DNA of 64,000 nt from Cognatundibacterium luofuense (GTDB lineage: Bacteria > Pseudomonadota > Gammaproteobacteria > Burkholderiales > Burkholderiaceae_D): positions 496,001-560,000 of the forward strand of contig NZ_JAGSPN010000001.1 of assembly GCF_018139685.1 (NCBI RefSeq), in the 5' to 3' direction. A program made the position numbers and the translations under genes. Each line of letters begins with the position of its first letter. The stretch's first letter is position 1. The notes below the pieces were generated by a model. The model saw only the letters and a list, made by a program, of their open reading frames with translations, was not told the origin of the DNA and ran no database searches. This document shows positions 1 to 10,651 of the stretch, piece by piece.

Positions 1-1314
1 CCAGCCGACTTGTTCGCTCATCCAGCGTTCGAGGAAAGGTTTCGCAGTTTTCCACAGATCCAGATCCGGATCGAGCTGACGTCCGAGACCTTCGATATTC
101 AGCAAAGTTTTTTGCAGCAAGACCAGTTGCGGCTGCACTTCCACATTAAAGCGGCGTGAAGTCTGGAATAGGCGCAGTAAGACCTGACCGAAAGAAATAT
201 CGCGCAGCGGACGATCAAAAATCGGTTCGCAGCAGGCACGTACCGCCGCTTCCAGTTCATCCACGCGGGTATCTTTCGGTGCCCAGCCGGATTCAATATG
301 CGCTTCAGCGACCCGTTTGTAATCACGCTGGAAGAATGCGAGAAAGTTTTGCGACAGATAATCTTTGTCGAAATCATTCAGCGTACCAACGATCCCGAAA
401 TCCAGCGCAATATAGCGGCCAAAGGTTTCAGGACGGGTGGACACCAGAATATTGCCCGGATGCATATCGGCATGGAAAAAACCGTCGCGGAATACCTGCG
501 TAAAGAAAATCGTCACGCCGTCGCGGGACAATTTGCCCATATCCACACCGGCTTCGCGCAGACGCTCAATTTGCGAAATCGGAATGCCGTGCATGCGCTC
601 CATCACAATCACGGATGGCGAGCAGTAATCCCAGTGCATTTCCGGCACCAGCAGCAAATCCGAATTTGCAAAATTACGGCGCAACTGGCTGGCATTCGCG
701 GCTTCGCGCATCAGATCCAGTTCGTCATGCAGATATTTATCGAACTCACCGACCACTTCGCGCGGTTTCAGACGTTTGCCGTCCGCCCACAGGGTTTCCA
801 GCCAGCCAGCAGCAACCTGCATCAGCGCGATATCTTTATCGATAGTGTCTTTCATGCCCGGACGCAGCACCTTTACCGCAACTTCACGGCCATCTTTCAG
901 TGTCGCAAAATGCACCTGCGCGATCGAGGCTGACGCCACCGGCTGACGTTCAAAACTGGCAAACAGTTCATCCGGATGTGCACCCAGTGATTTTTTGATC
1001 TGCGCAATGGCCAGATCCGGATCAAAGCTCGGCACGCGGTCTTGCAGCAGCGATAATTCTTCAGCGATATCCGGCGGCATCAGATCGCGGCGGGTGGATA
1101 AGACCTGACCGAATTTCACAAAAATCGGGCCCAGTTCTTCCAGCGCCTTGCGCAGACGTTCGCCGCGCGGTGCTGACAAATCGCGCCAGAACATCACCGC
1201 TTCCAGCAATTGCAATGCACGCGGTATTTTCAGGCCACTTAAGGCGATTTCATCGATGCCGTACCGGAAGGTGACGCGCAAAATTTTGATCAGACGTAAA
1301 AACTTCATCAGCAT
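1..1314 (-). CDS. ubiB: UbiB, ubiquinone biosynthesis ABC1-family kinase-like protein (3' end outside window)
   Basis: Accessory protein of aerobic ubiquinone synthesis, an atypical ABC1/ADCK protein kinase-like ATPase. About 438 residues are visible and the gene runs off the left edge; relatives have about 500-550. Family signatures seen include [12 protein letters not shown], the Ala-rich ASASIAQVH loop, a kinase-type VAVKVLRP lysine, [10 protein letters not shown] (catalytic-loop equivalent) and an [11 protein letters not shown]-like motif. The start at 1314 has AAAGGAG six bases upstream and encodes MLMKF; the ATG at 1308 is an in-frame alternative. It overlaps the end of ubiJ, so the two are probably translationally coupled. 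The C-terminal membrane segments are not visible. Confidence 0.95.
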   Translation of the reverse strand, partial: MLMKFLRLIKILRVTFRYGIDEIALSGLKIPRALQLLEAVMFWRDLSAPRGERLRKALEELGPIFVKFGQVLSTRRDLMPPDIAEELSLLQDRVPSFDPDLAIAQIKKSLGAHPDELFASFERQPVASASIAQVHFATLKDGREVAVKVLRPGMKDTIDKDIALMQVAAGWLETLWADGKRLKPREVVGEFDKYLHDELDLMREAANASQLRRNFANSDLLLVPEMHWDYCSPSVIVMERMHGIPISQIERLREAGVDMGKLSRDGVTIFFTQVFRDGFFHADMHPGNILVSTRPETFGRYIALDFGIVGTLNDFDKDYLSQNFLAFFQRDYKRVAEAHIESGWAPKDTRVDELEAAVRACCEPIFDRPLRDISFGQVLLRLFQTSRRFNVEVQPQLVLLQKTLLNIEGLGRQLDPDLDLWKTAKPFLERWMSEQVGW

Positions 1315-1883
1315 GAACGACTCCTTTCCAGACGTTCTATGCGTTTCAGTAAGCGCTCAGTATCGTCGCGGGTTTTCTGGATTTGCTGACCCTGCTGGCG
1401 GACTTCCGCCGGCCGGACCAGTACTTGTTTTTCTTCGAGTAAATACTCAGCCACATTTTCCTGCAGGCGCTGATGTGCTTGCCCGGCGTGCTGCCACAAT
1501 TGTTTCGCACCGGCGGTCATGCGCACGGCGGCGATATCACCGAACACTTTGCTCAGATCGGCTTCGGCATCCCAGCGCAGCGTGTCGCTGAGCGCGGACA
1601 CGGTATTGGCCAGATCCGCATCGCCATCGATACGCACATACGAGAACGCGCGTTCGCGCTGTTGCAGCATGGCTGGCAAATCGGATGGCTGAATGTGAAT
1701 GGTGACGCTGGCTTGCTGTTCCGTACCGGCATTCTGCAGATAACCGTCAGCGGTAATCAGCAAATGAATACGGAAGCTTTGCAGATCAGCACATACCGAT
1801 TTTCCGGCATGGGCCTGCAGCATGTGCCGTGCGCGGTCATCGCGGGCCAGCAAGTGATTGATGAAAGGAGCAGCTGAAATCAT
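1308..1883 (-). CDS. ubiJ: UbiJ, SCP2-domain ubiquinone biosynthesis accessory factor
   Basis: Lipid-binding accessory protein of the ubiquinone-making Ubi complex. The 191-residue product begins [13 protein letters not shown], has an SCP2-like lipid-carrier fold in its first 110 residues and ends in a charged helix ([20 protein letters not shown]) that looks coiled-coil, as in UbiJ/YigP. The frame is open upstream to 1934, but the ATG at 1883 follows AGGA at suitable spacing and matches the family N-terminus. It lies directly before ubiB on the same strand and overlaps it. Only about 50 bases separate it from the terminator of the preceding gene, so either a very short promoter or read-through must serve it. 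Confidence 0.88.
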   Translation of the reverse strand: MISAAPFINHLLARDDRARHMLQAHAGKSVCADLQSFRIHLLITADGYLQNAGTEQQASVTIHIQPSDLPAMLQQRERAFSYVRIDGDADLANTVSALSDTLRWDAEADLSKVFGDIAAVRMTAGAKQLWQHAGQAHQRLQENVAEYLLEEKQVLVRPAEVRQQGQQIQKTRDDTERLLKRIERLERSRSC

Positions 1884-1934
1884 AAATCCTGTCAGAGTGT
1901 TCGTCTGTCGGTGTTTGTTGTGTGCGTTACACAT

Positions 1935-1966
1935 AAAAAAACCGCCCGGAATGCGGGCGGTTTTCA
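1935..1966 (-). terminator. Rho-independent terminator of the Tim44-like gene
   Basis: Perfect 11-bp inverted repeat, AAAACCGCCCG at 1938-1948 with CGGGCGGTTTT at 1954-1964 and a 5-base loop. Read on the minus strand the hairpin ends in a run of T from 1940 to 1935. It sits between the 3' end of the Tim44-like gene and ubiJ, so it should end or attenuate the upstream transcript. The opposite strand has only four T, so plus-strand activity is weaker. Confidence 0.8.
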
Positions 1967-2036
1967 GTGTAACAGTTTCCGGCCTCAGGCCGGATGGATC
2001 GGCACAATGCTTGATGCAGATGCAAAGTGACGATGA

Positions 2037-2975
2037 TCAGCCCTGCTGAATACCTGCCAGCACCCAGCCACCGGAACCATTGGATGGTTTGGCCAGATTC
2101 CAGACTTCATTGAATGGCTCTGCAGGTGCGCCGGCATCTTCCTTGATCATGCCGGTGAAGCGTACGCTGGCCAGATAATCGCGGCCATTGTCTTCAATAC
2201 CCAGCAATTGCGCATCGATGCTGACCACGTCAGTCACGTTCGCTGCATTGCCGCGTTCCTGAATCTGCAGACGCAGTTCAGCAAACATTTCCGGCGATGT
2301 GAATTCACGCAGATCGTTCAGATCCGCTTTATCCCATGCAGCCTGCAGACGGATGAAGTAGCCCTTAGCGCTGCGCAGGAAACCATTGACATCAAAGTCA
2401 GCCGGTACCGACCAGGTGCCCTGATTCGGATCTGCCGCAGGTGTGCTGCCGCCGCTGAAATTGTTTGCCTGATACGCAGCCGGTTCCGGCTGTTGTTGCT
2501 GGAATGCCTGTGGCTGGTACGCTGGCTGCGCGTTGTTCATGCCGGCAAACGCTGGTTGCGCCTGATTGCCGCCGTTACGCATACCGCGCAGCATACGGAT
2601 GATGAAGAAAATCGCCAGACCGATCAGCGCGAAAGTCAGAATCGAACCCAGTGCGCTGGCCATTGCACCGCCCAGACCGAAGTGGGACAGCGCTGCGCCC
2701 AGCAATGCGCCACCGATCAGACCGGCAGCGATGCCTTTCCACGGTGAAGCTGGTTTTGGCGGAACAGCCGCCGGTGCCGCACCTTGTGCAGGTGCTGCCG
2801 CAGGGCGTTGCGCCTGATTCGGCTGTGCGGGTGCTGCTGGTGTTGCCTGACGTGCAACGTTAGTCGACTGACGGCCGCTGGAACCGCCACCGCCCAGACG
2901 TTTTGCGTCTGCATCCTGTGCGGTCATGGCCAGAGTGCTGGCAACCATGACCATCGCAAGCAATAACTTTTTCAT
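2037..2975 (-). CDS. Tim44-like domain membrane protein
   Basis: 312-residue envelope protein. Seen: a cleavable signal peptide (residues 1-24, ending DADA before KRLGGGGSSGRQ), a long Ala/Pro/Gln linker, a Gly/Ala-rich hydrophobic stretch at 80-128 with one or two membrane spans, a second Gln/Pro-rich linker and a C-terminal Tim44-like domain from about residue 180. The KRLGGGGSSGRQS sequence after the signal peptide is typical of the bacterial Tim44-like family. The bacterial function is not established; the mitochondrial namesake tethers the import motor. It sits between ubiE and ubiJ, a common betaproteobacterial arrangement, but a ubiquinone role is only inference. Confidence 0.85.
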   Translation of the reverse strand: MKKLLLAMVMVASTLAMTAQDADAKRLGGGGSSGRQSTNVARQATPAAPAQPNQAQRPAAAPAQGAAPAAVPPKPASPWKGIAAGLIGGALLGAALSHFGLGGAMASALGSILTFALIGLAIFFIIRMLRGMRNGGNQAQPAFAGMNNAQPAYQPQAFQQQQPEPAAYQANNFSGGSTPAADPNQGTWSVPADFDVNGFLRSAKGYFIRLQAAWDKADLNDLREFTSPEMFAELRLQIQERGNAANVTDVVSIDAQLLGIEDNGRDYLASVRFTGMIKEDAGAPAEPFNEVWNLAKPSNGSGGWVLAGIQQG

Positions 2976-2995
2976 GGAAAAACTCCTTGGGATTT

Positions 2996-3730
2996 TTATA
3001 GTTTGATACCAGTGTGCAAAGCGGCCACACCTGCCGTCAGGTTGAAGTACTGGACTTTCTCCAGACCCGCCTGTTCCATCATCCCTTTTAAGGTCTCCTG
3101 ATCCGGATGCATACGGATGGATTCTGCCAGATAGCGATAGCTGTCTTCGTCATTCGCAATCAGCTTGCCCATTACAGGCAACAGCTTGAACGAATAAAGA
3201 TCGTAAGGTTTTTGCAGCAGTTCGCTTACTTTGGAGAATTCGAGAACCAGTAATTTGCCGCCCGGTTTCAGTACCCTTTGCATTTCAGCCAGAGCCTGAT
3301 CTTTGTGAGTCATGTTACGCAAACCAAACGCAACAGTGACACGATCGAAATAATTATCCGGAAACGGCAGTTTCTCAGCATCACACAGCAAGGTGGGGGT
3401 GACTAAGCCCTTATTCAAGAGGCGGTCACGTCCCACTCTCAGCATGGATTCGTTAATGTCAGTATGCCAGACTTCACCGGTTTTACCGGCCTGGCGGACA
3501 AATTCTTTGGTCAGATCGCCGGTACCGCCAGCGATGTCCAGCACTTTGAAGCCGGGACGCACGCCAGCCTGGGCGATGGTGAAGATTTTCCACAGACGGT
3601 GCAAGCCACCGGACATCACGTCATTCATGATGTCGTATTTGGCAGCGACCGAGTGAAACACTTCAGCGACTTTATGGACTTTTTCTTCTTCGGCAACGGT
3701 TGTATAACCAAAATGCGTGGAATTGCTCAT
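2996..3730 (-). CDS. ubiE: UbiE, demethylmenaquinone/ubiquinone C-methyltransferase
   Basis: SAM-dependent C-methyltransferase of ubiquinone (and menaquinone) synthesis. The 244-residue protein has the UbiE signature [24 protein letters not shown], class I motif [12 protein letters not shown], and the second family signature in the [18 protein letters not shown] region. The frame extends 19 codons further upstream, but [12 protein letters not shown] at 3730 matches the family N-terminus and has AGGAG about ten bases upstream. The Tim44-like gene follows after about 20 bases, so the two are likely cotranscribed. Confidence 0.95.
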   Translation of the reverse strand: MSNSTHFGYTTVAEEEKVHKVAEVFHSVAAKYDIMNDVMSGGLHRLWKIFTIAQAGVRPGFKVLDIAGGTGDLTKEFVRQAGKTGEVWHTDINESMLRVGRDRLLNKGLVTPTLLCDAEKLPFPDNYFDRVTVAFGLRNMTHKDQALAEMQRVLKPGGKLLVLEFSKVSELLQKPYDLYSFKLLPVMGKLIANDEDSYRYLAESIRMHPDQETLKGMMEQAGLEKVQYFNLTAGVAALHTGIKL

Positions 3731-3956
3731 AGTGACAAGACTCCTGTTCAGAAGCCGCATTATAGGGGATGTCGTGTCCGGCGGCATCTGTTTTCCCGCA
3801 AAGCAGCAAGGTGCAAAGCATGACGGCGCGCGCGGCTGGCCTGTCCGCTATCTGACCGCAAACCGCTGCAGTCGCGGGTAAGAACCGGTGGGCGGATTCT
3901 CCTGCCTGCCAGCAGAAAGCGGCTGCGCTGACAGGATCAGACCGTCATCAGGCCAG

Positions 3957-4060
3957 AAAATGCCCGAAAACGGGCTGAAACTGCCTCAAATGCGGATTCC
4001 CGCACAGCACCCGGGCGGTCGTCGGCAGAAAGTCCGGGCTTGCGGAAATACCGGATGCGG
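3957..4060 (-). repeat. Interspersed intergenic repeat, copy 1 (reverse orientation)
   Basis: Reading the minus strand, the core GCCCGGACTTTCTGCCGACG is followed by ACCGCCCGGGTGCTGTGCGG and GAATCCGCATTTGAGGC, between about 4040 and 3981. The same core occurs near 10971, 15261, 46690 and 48707. It lies in the gap between ubiE and the DUF971 gene. This is the only copy of the five in reverse orientation. The small minus-strand reading frame here (3948-4142) shares a peptide with a frame in copy 5 only because the DNA repeats. Confidence 0.8.
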
Positions 4061-4138
4061 ATAGCTGCACAGTCAGAAGCTCAGCAAGTAACAACAGGCC
4101 ATCCTTGTGAACTTGATTGCAATACGATCCAGCGCAAA

Positions 4139-4170
4139 ACAAAACGGACAGCCATAGCTGTCCGTTTTGT
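4139..4170 (-). terminator. Terminator of the HIT-DUF971 transcript
   Basis: Perfect 14-bp inverted repeat, ACAAAACGGACAGC at 4139-4152 and its complement at 4157-4170, with a CATA loop. The TTTTG tail read on the minus strand places it about 30 bases beyond the stop of the minus-strand DUF971 gene. The plus-strand side ends GTTTTGTCTT, so it may work in both directions. Confidence 0.8.
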
Positions 4171-4198
4171 CTTCATTTATGAACTGAATTAGCAGAGA

Positions 4199-4615
4199 TC
4201 AGTGCCGGGTTGCGCAGCCGCCGCCTTTGGGCAGCATGGCGGCGTCGCGGCCGCTGTCGTCTTCGTAACCGGCTTCCTGCAGTTTTTGCAAGTAAGCGGC
4301 CCACAGGCTTTGCTGTTCCTGTCCGAGTTTGTACAGATAATCCCAGGTGTAAATGCCGGAATCGTGGCCATCGTCGAATAAAGGGCGAATCGCATAATGG
4401 CCGACCGGTTCCACGCCGGTGATGCCGACCAGACGCTTGCCGGTTTGCAGGGTTTCCTGTCCTTGCCCGTGGCCGCGTACTTCGGCGGAGGGCGAATACA
4501 CGCGCAGATATTCAAACGGCAGGCTGAAGCTGCTGCCATCGGCGAAACTGATGTCCAGTACGCGGCTGCGGGTGCGGACGTCCAGAGAAACCGGCTGATG
4601 CTGTGATGTGGTCAT
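4199..4615 (-). CDS. DUF971 family protein (GBBH-like N-terminal domain)
   Basis: 138-residue protein made almost entirely of the DUF971 domain, also called the gamma-butyrobetaine hydroxylase N-terminal-like domain. Seen: the opening LDVRTRSRVLDISFADG, the VYSPSAEVRGHG region, and the HYAIRPLFDDGHDSGIYTW segment typical of the family. Family members often lie near ubiquinone or Fe-S genes, and no enzymatic role is established. The C-terminal GGGCATRH carries a Cys and a His that may bind metal. It follows the HIT gene with a 7-base gap and is probably in the same transcript. Confidence 0.88.
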   Translation of the reverse strand: MTTSQHQPVSLDVRTRSRVLDISFADGSSFSLPFEYLRVYSPSAEVRGHGQGQETLQTGKRLVGITGVEPVGHYAIRPLFDDGHDSGIYTWDYLYKLGQEQQSLWAAYLQKLQEAGYEDDSGRDAAMLPKGGGCATRH

Positions 4616-4622
4616 ACGAACC

Positions 4623-5042
4623 TCAGCTCAGGCGGTAAATGATCGCGTCACGCAGCGTATTCAGCTGTGCGCGGCGTTGTTCCAGCACGGCCTGATCCGG
4701 CTCGCGCTGTTGCTGTCCCCAGACTGGTTGCGGGAAGTGCGCATCGTCTTCAAAGCGCGGAATCACATGCCAGTGCAGATGCGGCACCATATTGCCCAGA
4801 CTGGCCAGATTGATTTTGCGCGGCTGAAACACTTCACGCTGCGCGGCTTCCACCAGCCAGACCACGCGCATCAGTTCTTCGCGTTCTGCTTCATGCAGAT
4901 CGCTCATTTCCTGCTCATGCGCATTCCAGATCACACGGCAAAAGCCCGGATACAGCGGATCATTCACCAGAATTACCCGCCACCATTGGCACTGAATCAC
5001 CACATCTTCGCCGCCGGCGCGGCACAGTTCACATTGTTCCAT
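4623..5042 (-). CDS. HIT family hydrolase
   Basis: 139-residue histidine-triad nucleotide-binding protein, expected to hydrolyse nucleoside phosphoramidates or dinucleotides. The triad is seen as HLHWHVIP near residue 95, matching H-x-H-x-H. An N-terminal CELC pair could bind zinc, as in some HIT branches. The frame is open upstream, but MEQCELCRAGGEDVV at 5042 fits the family start and begins four bases after the stop of the large FAD enzyme. No clear Shine-Dalgarno is seen, so coupled translation is likely. Confidence 0.9.
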   Translation of the reverse strand: MEQCELCRAGGEDVVIQCQWWRVILVNDPLYPGFCRVIWNAHEQEMSDLHEAEREELMRVVWLVEAAQREVFQPRKINLASLGNMVPHLHWHVIPRFEDDAHFPQPVWGQQQREPDQAVLEQRRAQLNTLRDAIIYRLS

Positions 5043-5046
5043 TGTT

Positions 5047-8000
5047 TTATACCAGTACGCGTTCAATTCCACCCTGGTTGGCGCGTTCCACATAATCCAC
5101 CAGCCAGTTTTCGCCGAGTAAATGGCGGGCCATTTCGACCACCAGATAATCGGCCTGGGTGCCACTGTCGTCATTGTAACGCGATAAGCCTTGCAGGCAG
5201 GCAGGGCAGGATGTCAGCACTTTCACATCGCCGCTGAAACCGTCTTCACGCACTTTGTCGGCAGACTTTTTCATTTCGATTTCTTTGCGGAAACGTACCT
5301 GAGTCGAAATGTCAGGACGGCTGACTGCCAGCGTGCCGGACTCGCCGCAGCAACGGTCGGTTTTTTCGATTTTGGCTTGTCCGTCCACCGCGCTGATCAG
5401 CGTATTCACGGTTTTCAGCGGGTCCTGCAATTTCATCGGCGTATGGCAGGGATCGTGATAAACATAGCGCGTGCCGGTTACGCCTTCCAGACGGATATTT
5501 TTTTCCATCAGGAATTCGTGAATATCCACAATCCGGCAACCCGGGAAAATCTTATCGAATTCATAGGTTGCCAGCTGGTCATAGCAGGTGCCGCAGGAAA
5601 CCACCACCGTCTTAATATCCAGATAATTGAGTGTGTTCGCAACGCGGTGGAATAAGACGCGGTTATCCGTCATCATTTTTTCCGCTTTATCAAACTGACC
5701 GCTGCCGCGTTGTGGATAACCGCAGCACAGATAACCCGGTGGCAGCACAGTTTGCACACCGGCATGCCACAGCATGGCCTGTGTTGCTAGACCGACTTGC
5801 GAGAACAAACGCTCCGAACCGCAGCCCGGGAAGTAAAACACCGCTTCACTGTCCACGGTGGTGCTTTGCGGATTACGGATCACCGGCACGACTTTGTTAT
5901 CTTCAATATCCAGCAGGGCGCGCGCAGTTTTCTTCGGCAGATTGCCCGGCATTTTTTTATTCACAAAGTGAATCACCTGCTCTTTGATCGTAGCTTTGCC
6001 GACGGTAGCCGGTGGTGCTGAAGTTTGTTTGCGGCTCAGGTTTTTCAGTAATTCATGACCGGCACGCTGGGCTTTATAACCCAGTCCCACCATCACCTGA
6101 CGGGTAGCGTTGATCGTGGCCGGATCGGTCGCGTTCAGGAAGAACATCGATGCTGCTGTGCCCGGATTGAATTTCTTCTGACCCATTTTACGCAGCAGAT
6201 TGCGCATATTCATCGACACATCACCGAAGTCGATATCGACCGGGCAAGGTGTGGCGCACTTATGGCAGACCGTGCAGTGATCGGCGACGTCCGAGAATTC
6301 ATCCCAGTGTTTGATCGAAATACCGCGCCGGGTTTGTTCTTCGTACAGGAAAGCTTCCACCAGCAGCGAAGTCGCCAGAATTTTATTGCGCGGCGAATAC
6401 AGCAGATTCGCACGCGGTACGTGGGTGGAGCAGACCGGTTTACATTTACCGCAGCGCAGACAGTCTTTGACGCTGTTGGAAATCGCGCCGATATCGCTTT
6501 GCTGCATGATCAGCGATTCGTGACCCATCAGACCAAACGAAGGTGTGTACGCATTGCGCAGATCTGCCGCGAAGCCGGGCAGATTCATCAGCTTACCTTT
6601 GTTGAAGCGGCCTTCCGGATCAATGCGGGCTTTGTACTGACGGAAATCGCGCAATTCTTCTTCAGTCAGGAATTCCAGTTTGGTAATACCGATACCGTGT
6701 TCACCGGAAATCACGCCGCCGAGCGAACGTGCCAGTTGCATGATGCGTTCCACTGCCTGGTGCGCAACTTGCAGCATCGCGTAATCATCGGAATTGACCG
6801 GCAGATTGGTATGCACATTGCCGTCACCCGCATGCATATGCAAAGCCACAAACACGCGGCCGCGCAGCACTTGTTTATGCAGCGCCACGCATTCTTCCAG
6901 AATCAGACGGAAGGCAGCGCCGTTGAAAATCTGACGCAGCGGCGCACGCAATTCCTGCTTCCACGAAATGCGTATCGTACGGTCCTGCACCACAGAAAAT
7001 AATTTCACGTCCGGTTGCGCTGCCAGACGCGCCTGCAAAGCGGCGCTGTCTATGCCCAGCGCCATCAGTTGCGGCAGTGCTTCGGCCAGCGGCATATCGA
7101 GTTGCTGCAGCAGGAAGTTCCAGCGTGCGCTGACGAGATCCAGCAAAGCCAGCGTTTGCTGTACGCGGTCTTCCAGCAATTCACCGGCCGGAATATCGTC
7201 ACCGTCTGCATCTTCGCTTTTACCCAGTGGCAGATTGCCGTTTTTAAAGAAGGCATGCAGTTTTTCTGTCAGCGCCAGTTTGTTGCGGATCGATAATTCA
7301 ATATTGATGCGCTCAATACCATCGGTGTATTCACCCATGCGCGGCAGCGGAATCACCACGTCTTCATTGATCTTAAACGCATTCGTGTGTTTAGAAATCG
7401 CCGCTGTTTTAGCGCGGTCCAGCCAGAATTTTTTACGTGCTTCCGGGCTGACGGCGACAAAGCCTTCGCCGACGCGGGTATTCGCGATACGGATCACCTC
7501 CGATGCAGCACGTGCGACCGCATCTTCATCGTCACCGACGATGTCACCGATCAGCGCCATTTTCGGCAACACGCCGCGTCGCGATTTGGTGGTGTAGCCA
7601 ACGGCTTTCAGGTAGCGTTCATCCAGATGTTCCAGACCGGCCAGAATCGCACCGCCGTTGCGGGCATCGGCATCCAGAAAATCTTTGATTTCCACAATAC
7701 TCGGAATCGCTTCACGCGCCTGCCCGAAAAATTCCAGACAGACGGTGCGGGCAAATTTCGGCATACGGTGCAGAATCCAGCGCGCAGACGTAATCAGGCC
7801 ATCGCAGCCTTCTTTCTGCACGCCGGGCAAACCAGCCAGAAACTTATCGGTAACGTCTTTGCCCAGACCTTCTTTACGGAACACGCGGCCTTTGATCTCC
7901 AGCGTTTCGGTACGGAAGGCTTGCTTCTCACCCGGATGCGTCCATTCAAGGCGGAAACGCGCGGTTTCCACATCATGAATTTTGCCCAGATTGTGATCGA

Positions 8001-9015
8001 GGCGGGTGACTTCCAGCCAGTCGCCGTTAGGATCGACCATTTTCCATGAAGCCAGATTATCCAGCGCCGTACCCCACAACACCGCTTTTTTACCACCCGC
8101 ATTCATCGCAATATTGCCGCCGATACAGGACGCTTCCGCCGATGTCGGATCGACCGCAAACACCAGACCGGCTTTATCCGCCGCATCCGAAACACGCTTG
8201 GTGACTACACCGGCACCGGTGGCGATGGTCGCGTAATCGCGGTCCACACCCGGCAGGCGCACATATTCCACCGCGCCGATATCTTCCAGTTTTTCGGTAT
8301 TGATGACGGCCGACATCGGCGTCAGCGGAATCGCGCCACCGGTATAACCGGTGCCACCGCCGCGCGGGATGATTGTCAGGCCGAGTTCGATACAGGATTT
8401 GACCAGACCGGCGACTTCGGCTTCGGTATCCGGTGTCAGCACCACGAACGGATATTCAACGCGCCAGTCGGTTGCGTCGGTCACATGCGAAACGCGGCTC
8501 AGGCCATCGAATTTGATATTGTCGCGCGCAGTGTGGCGGGCCAGCAGTTTGCTGGTTTTTTTGCGCAATTCTGCGCTGTGTTCAAACTCGCTGGCGAACA
8601 GTTCCACCGCTTTACGTGCCGCGGCAACCAGTGTTTCCACGCTGCTGCTGCGTTCACCGTCTTTGTCACCATCGGTATTCAGACGGCGTTTTTCCACTTC
8701 ATTCAGACGGTGGTACAAAGCATCGATCAGCGCCTGACGCCGTTTCGGGTTATCCAGCATGTCGTCCTGCAAAAACGGATTGCGGCGCACGACCCAGATA
8801 TCACCGAGCACTTCGTACAGCATACGGGCGGAGCGCCCGGTCTGACGTTTGCCGCGTAACTGATCCAGTAATTGCCAGGCATCAGCGCCAAGCAGACGGA
8901 TCACGATTTCGCGGTCGGAAAACGAGGTGTAGTTGTACGGAATTTCACGAACCCGGTCGGGTTTGCCTTCGTGTGTCTGCGCGGGCAGAACAGCGTGTTG
9001 GATTGGGGCGTTCAT
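5047..9015 (-). CDS. Giant FAD-binding / Fe-S oxidoreductase with DUF3683
   Basis: 1322-residue cytosolic flavo-iron-sulfur protein. Order seen: an N-terminal DUF3683-type region ([19 protein letters not shown]), an FAD_binding_4 domain near 190-400 ([39 protein letters not shown]), a lactate/glycolate oxidase-like C-domain with [15 protein letters not shown] and [10 protein letters not shown], two 4Fe-4S motifs ([11 protein letters not shown] near 848, [11 protein letters not shown] near 915) and two CCG domains ([10 protein letters not shown] and CCGYPQRG near 1096; CCGESG near 1221). It resembles D-lactate dehydrogenase/GlcD fused to a GlcF-like module. The substrate is unknown. The start at 9015 ([11 protein letters not shown]) is likely; 9036 and 9120 are in-frame alternatives without a good ribosome site. 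Confidence 0.9.
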   Translation of the reverse strand: MNAPIQHAVLPAQTHEGKPDRVREIPYNYTSFSDREIVIRLLGADAWQLLDQLRGKRQTGRSARMLYEVLGDIWVVRRNPFLQDDMLDNPKRRQALIDALYHRLNEVEKRRLNTDGDKDGERSSSVETLVAAARKAVELFASEFEHSAELRKKTSKLLARHTARDNIKFDGLSRVSHVTDATDWRVEYPFVVLTPDTEAEVAGLVKSCIELGLTIIPRGGGTGYTGGAIPLTPMSAVINTEKLEDIGAVEYVRLPGVDRDYATIATGAGVVTKRVSDAADKAGLVFAVDPTSAEASCIGGNIAMNAGGKKAVLWGTALDNLASWKMVDPNGDWLEVTRLDHNLGKIHDVETARFRLEWTHPGEKQAFRTETLEIKGRVFRKEGLGKDVTDKFLAGLPGVQKEGCDGLITSARWILHRMPKFARTVCLEFFGQAREAIPSIVEIKDFLDADARNGGAILAGLEHLDERYLKAVGYTTKSRRGVLPKMALIGDIVGDDEDAVARAASEVIRIANTRVGEGFVAVSPEARKKFWLDRAKTAAISKHTNAFKINEDVVIPLPRMGEYTDGIERINIELSIRNKLALTEKLHAFFKNGNLPLGKSEDADGDDIPAGELLEDRVQQTLALLDLVSARWNFLLQQLDMPLAEALPQLMALGIDSAALQARLAAQPDVKLFSVVQDRTIRISWKQELRAPLRQIFNGAAFRLILEECVALHKQVLRGRVFVALHMHAGDGNVHTNLPVNSDDYAMLQVAHQAVERIMQLARSLGGVISGEHGIGITKLEFLTEEELRDFRQYKARIDPEGRFNKGKLMNLPGFAADLRNAYTPSFGLMGHESLIMQQSDIGAISNSVKDCLRCGKCKPVCSTHVPRANLLYSPRNKILATSLLVEAFLYEEQTRRGISIKHWDEFSDVADHCTVCHKCATPCPVDIDFGDVSMNMRNLLRKMGQKKFNPGTAASMFFLNATDPATINATRQVMVGLGYKAQRAGHELLKNLSRKQTSAPPATVGKATIKEQVIHFVNKKMPGNLPKKTARALLDIEDNKVVPVIRNPQSTTVDSEAVFYFPGCGSERLFSQVGLATQAMLWHAGVQTVLPPGYLCCGYPQRGSGQFDKAEKMMTDNRVLFHRVANTLNYLDIKTVVVSCGTCYDQLATYEFDKIFPGCRIVDIHEFLMEKNIRLEGVTGTRYVYHDPCHTPMKLQDPLKTVNTLISAVDGQAKIEKTDRCCGESGTLAVSRPDISTQVRFRKEIEMKKSADKVREDGFSGDVKVLTSCPACLQGLSRYNDDSGTQADYLVVEMARHLLGENWLVDYVERANQGGIERVLV

Positions 9016-9286
9016 CTGCTGAATGTATGTTGTCATGCAGGCAAGGCAGATCGTGGCAGGCTGGGTCTGCGCATGAAGCAGGCCTTGCGGTATTGCAATA
9101 GTTAGAAGGGTTGCCTTCATTCTAGCTTATTGCGATGCACAATGCTGCAACAGCCTTGAAGTTTGTACGGATATGGCAGGATTTTGTCGTGCGAAACCGA
9201 ACAATATTTTGCGTCGGGCAGGGGATATGCGCCCGAAGACGGGAGCCAGACATCATAACCGCAAATCTGCGCTGGCTGCCAGTAAA

Positions 9287-9320
9287 AACAGGCTGTGCAG
9301 CTTATGCCACACAGCCTGTT
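9287..9320 (-). terminator. Terminator of the HAD phosphatase gene
   Basis: Inverted repeat AACAGGCTGTG (9287-9297) and CACAGCCTGTT (9310-9320). Read on the minus strand it is followed by TTTTACT. It lies about 40 bases beyond the stop of the minus-strand HAD gene and before the FAD/Fe-S gene. Confidence 0.7.
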
Positions 9321-9358
9321 GTTTGCAGACTACCGGAAACGGTGTTTTACGGCCGGAA

Positions 9359-10651
9359 TTAACCCAGCAGTGCGTCGCCGGATTTACCGTATTTAATCGT
9401 GGTTTCGACTGGCAGCCAGTTACCGGTTTGCTCGAAACGGCCTTGCAGCGCAAAGCGTGGTTTCTCCGCTTTCAGGCTGTCAGCGGCAGCTTTGGACAAT
9501 TCACCGATCTTGCCTTTTTTCAGACGATTCACGATCAGACCCAGTTCAGTTTCAGGGAAGTCGCGCAGCATGTCGTAATCACCATCGCTGTCGCCAGCCA
9601 CGAACAGCGGGCCGTAACCTTTCTTCGCGATCAGTTCCTGACGAATCACCACCGATTTGCCCGGACCCCAGTTCAGTGGCCAGTTTTTACGGTAAGCGTT
9701 TTTCAGTACATCGCCATCCTGTTCCAGACGCAGACCCAGTACGTTTTCACGCGCAACGTGGTAACCGTACTTCGGCAGCGTTGCAAACACTGCAACCACA
9801 TCTTCCAGCGACGCAGTGCTGACATACACATCAATACCGTGCTGACGGAAAGTATTCATCAGCGTACCGATCTCTGTACACAGACGGATACCGGCAAAAT
9901 GCGTTGTGGTGATCACACCGGCTTTACCCGGCAGCGAAGCAGGGCTGGTGTATTTGGTTTTGGCCAGACCCATGCCCAGATTTGCATCATGCGACGCTTC
10001 TGCCAGACGCGTGACTTCCTGCATGGTCATGTTGGTGAAGAAGTAAATGACCCATGGATAACCGACGTTCACGCCGTGAGTGTCATTGACTGCTTCGTAC
10101 AGGAAATACAGTTTGGCGCGGAAATCCTGGAATTGCTCAGTCGCCGTCACTTCTTCCAGCGACTTGCTGCCAGCCATGCCTTTGAAATTCGCGTGCAGGA
10201 AAGCGTAATCGCTGTCCAGATCGGCGCAAATGCTTTCCAGATCAACGATTTTGCCGGCGCTGTTTTTGAAGTCAGCTGCAAACGGGCCTGCCGGCACGTT
10301 CTGACGAATAATCGCAGAAAACTCTGCCGGGCTCAGTTTGAAAGCCAGATGATTGATCTGATACATCAGCAGCGCTTCTTCGCAGTCATTCATGATGCTG
10401 GTGTTATCCCAGTCAAACACTGCGTAAGGGCGGCGTTTAGGATTGTACGTTTTGCTGGTGTTGCCGTGCTTCGCAATAATCGAAGTCAGCAAAGCGTGGT
10501 TACGCGGCGACCATTTAGCCGGATCCAGATAAACGGAAGCCGCCGCCGGTGCTGCCGGTTTTGCCAGCGCTGGCGCTGCCAGCCCTGCGCCGGCCGCAGT
10601 TGCCAGCATACCTTGTAAGAATCCACGACGTGGAGCAGAAGTCTGTTTCAT
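9359..10651 (-). CDS. Tat-exported HAD-superfamily phosphatase
   Basis: 430-residue haloacid dehalogenase-type hydrolase. The N-terminus has a twin-arginine signal (PRRGFLQGMLATAAGAGL, then APALAKP), so it probably acts folded in the periplasm. Catalytic motif I is seen as FDWDNTS near residue 80 and the acidic motif IV as GDSDGDYDML near residue 350. The size and periplasmic location resemble phosphorylcholine phosphatase relatives, but the substrate is not evident and no symbol is assigned. It is monocistronic: a terminator lies downstream and an approximately 990-base non-coding region upstream. Confidence 0.82.
   Translation of the reverse strand: MKQTSAPRRGFLQGMLATAAGAGLAAPALAKPAAPAAASVYLDPAKWSPRNHALLTSIIAKHGNTSKTYNPKRRPYAVFDWDNTSIMNDCEEALLMYQINHLAFKLSPAEFSAIIRQNVPAGPFAADFKNSAGKIVDLESICADLDSDYAFLHANFKGMAGSKSLEEVTATEQFQDFRAKLYFLYEAVNDTHGVNVGYPWVIYFFTNMTMQEVTRLAEASHDANLGMGLAKTKYTSPASLPGKAGVITTTHFAGIRLCTEIGTLMNTFRQHGIDVYVSTASLEDVVAVFATLPKYGYHVARENVLGLRLEQDGDVLKNAYRKNWPLNWGPGKSVVIRQELIAKKGYGPLFVAGDSDGDYDMLRDFPETELGLIVNRLKKGKIGELSKAAADSLKAEKPRFALQGRFEQTGNWLPVETTIKYGKSGDALLG

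Noticed and set aside
3948-4142. Minus-strand 64-codon frame sharing the peptide SPDFLPTT with a frame near 48700
   Set aside because: The shared peptide comes from the intergenic DNA repeat; neither frame has a ribosome site, and other repeat copies do not keep the frame.
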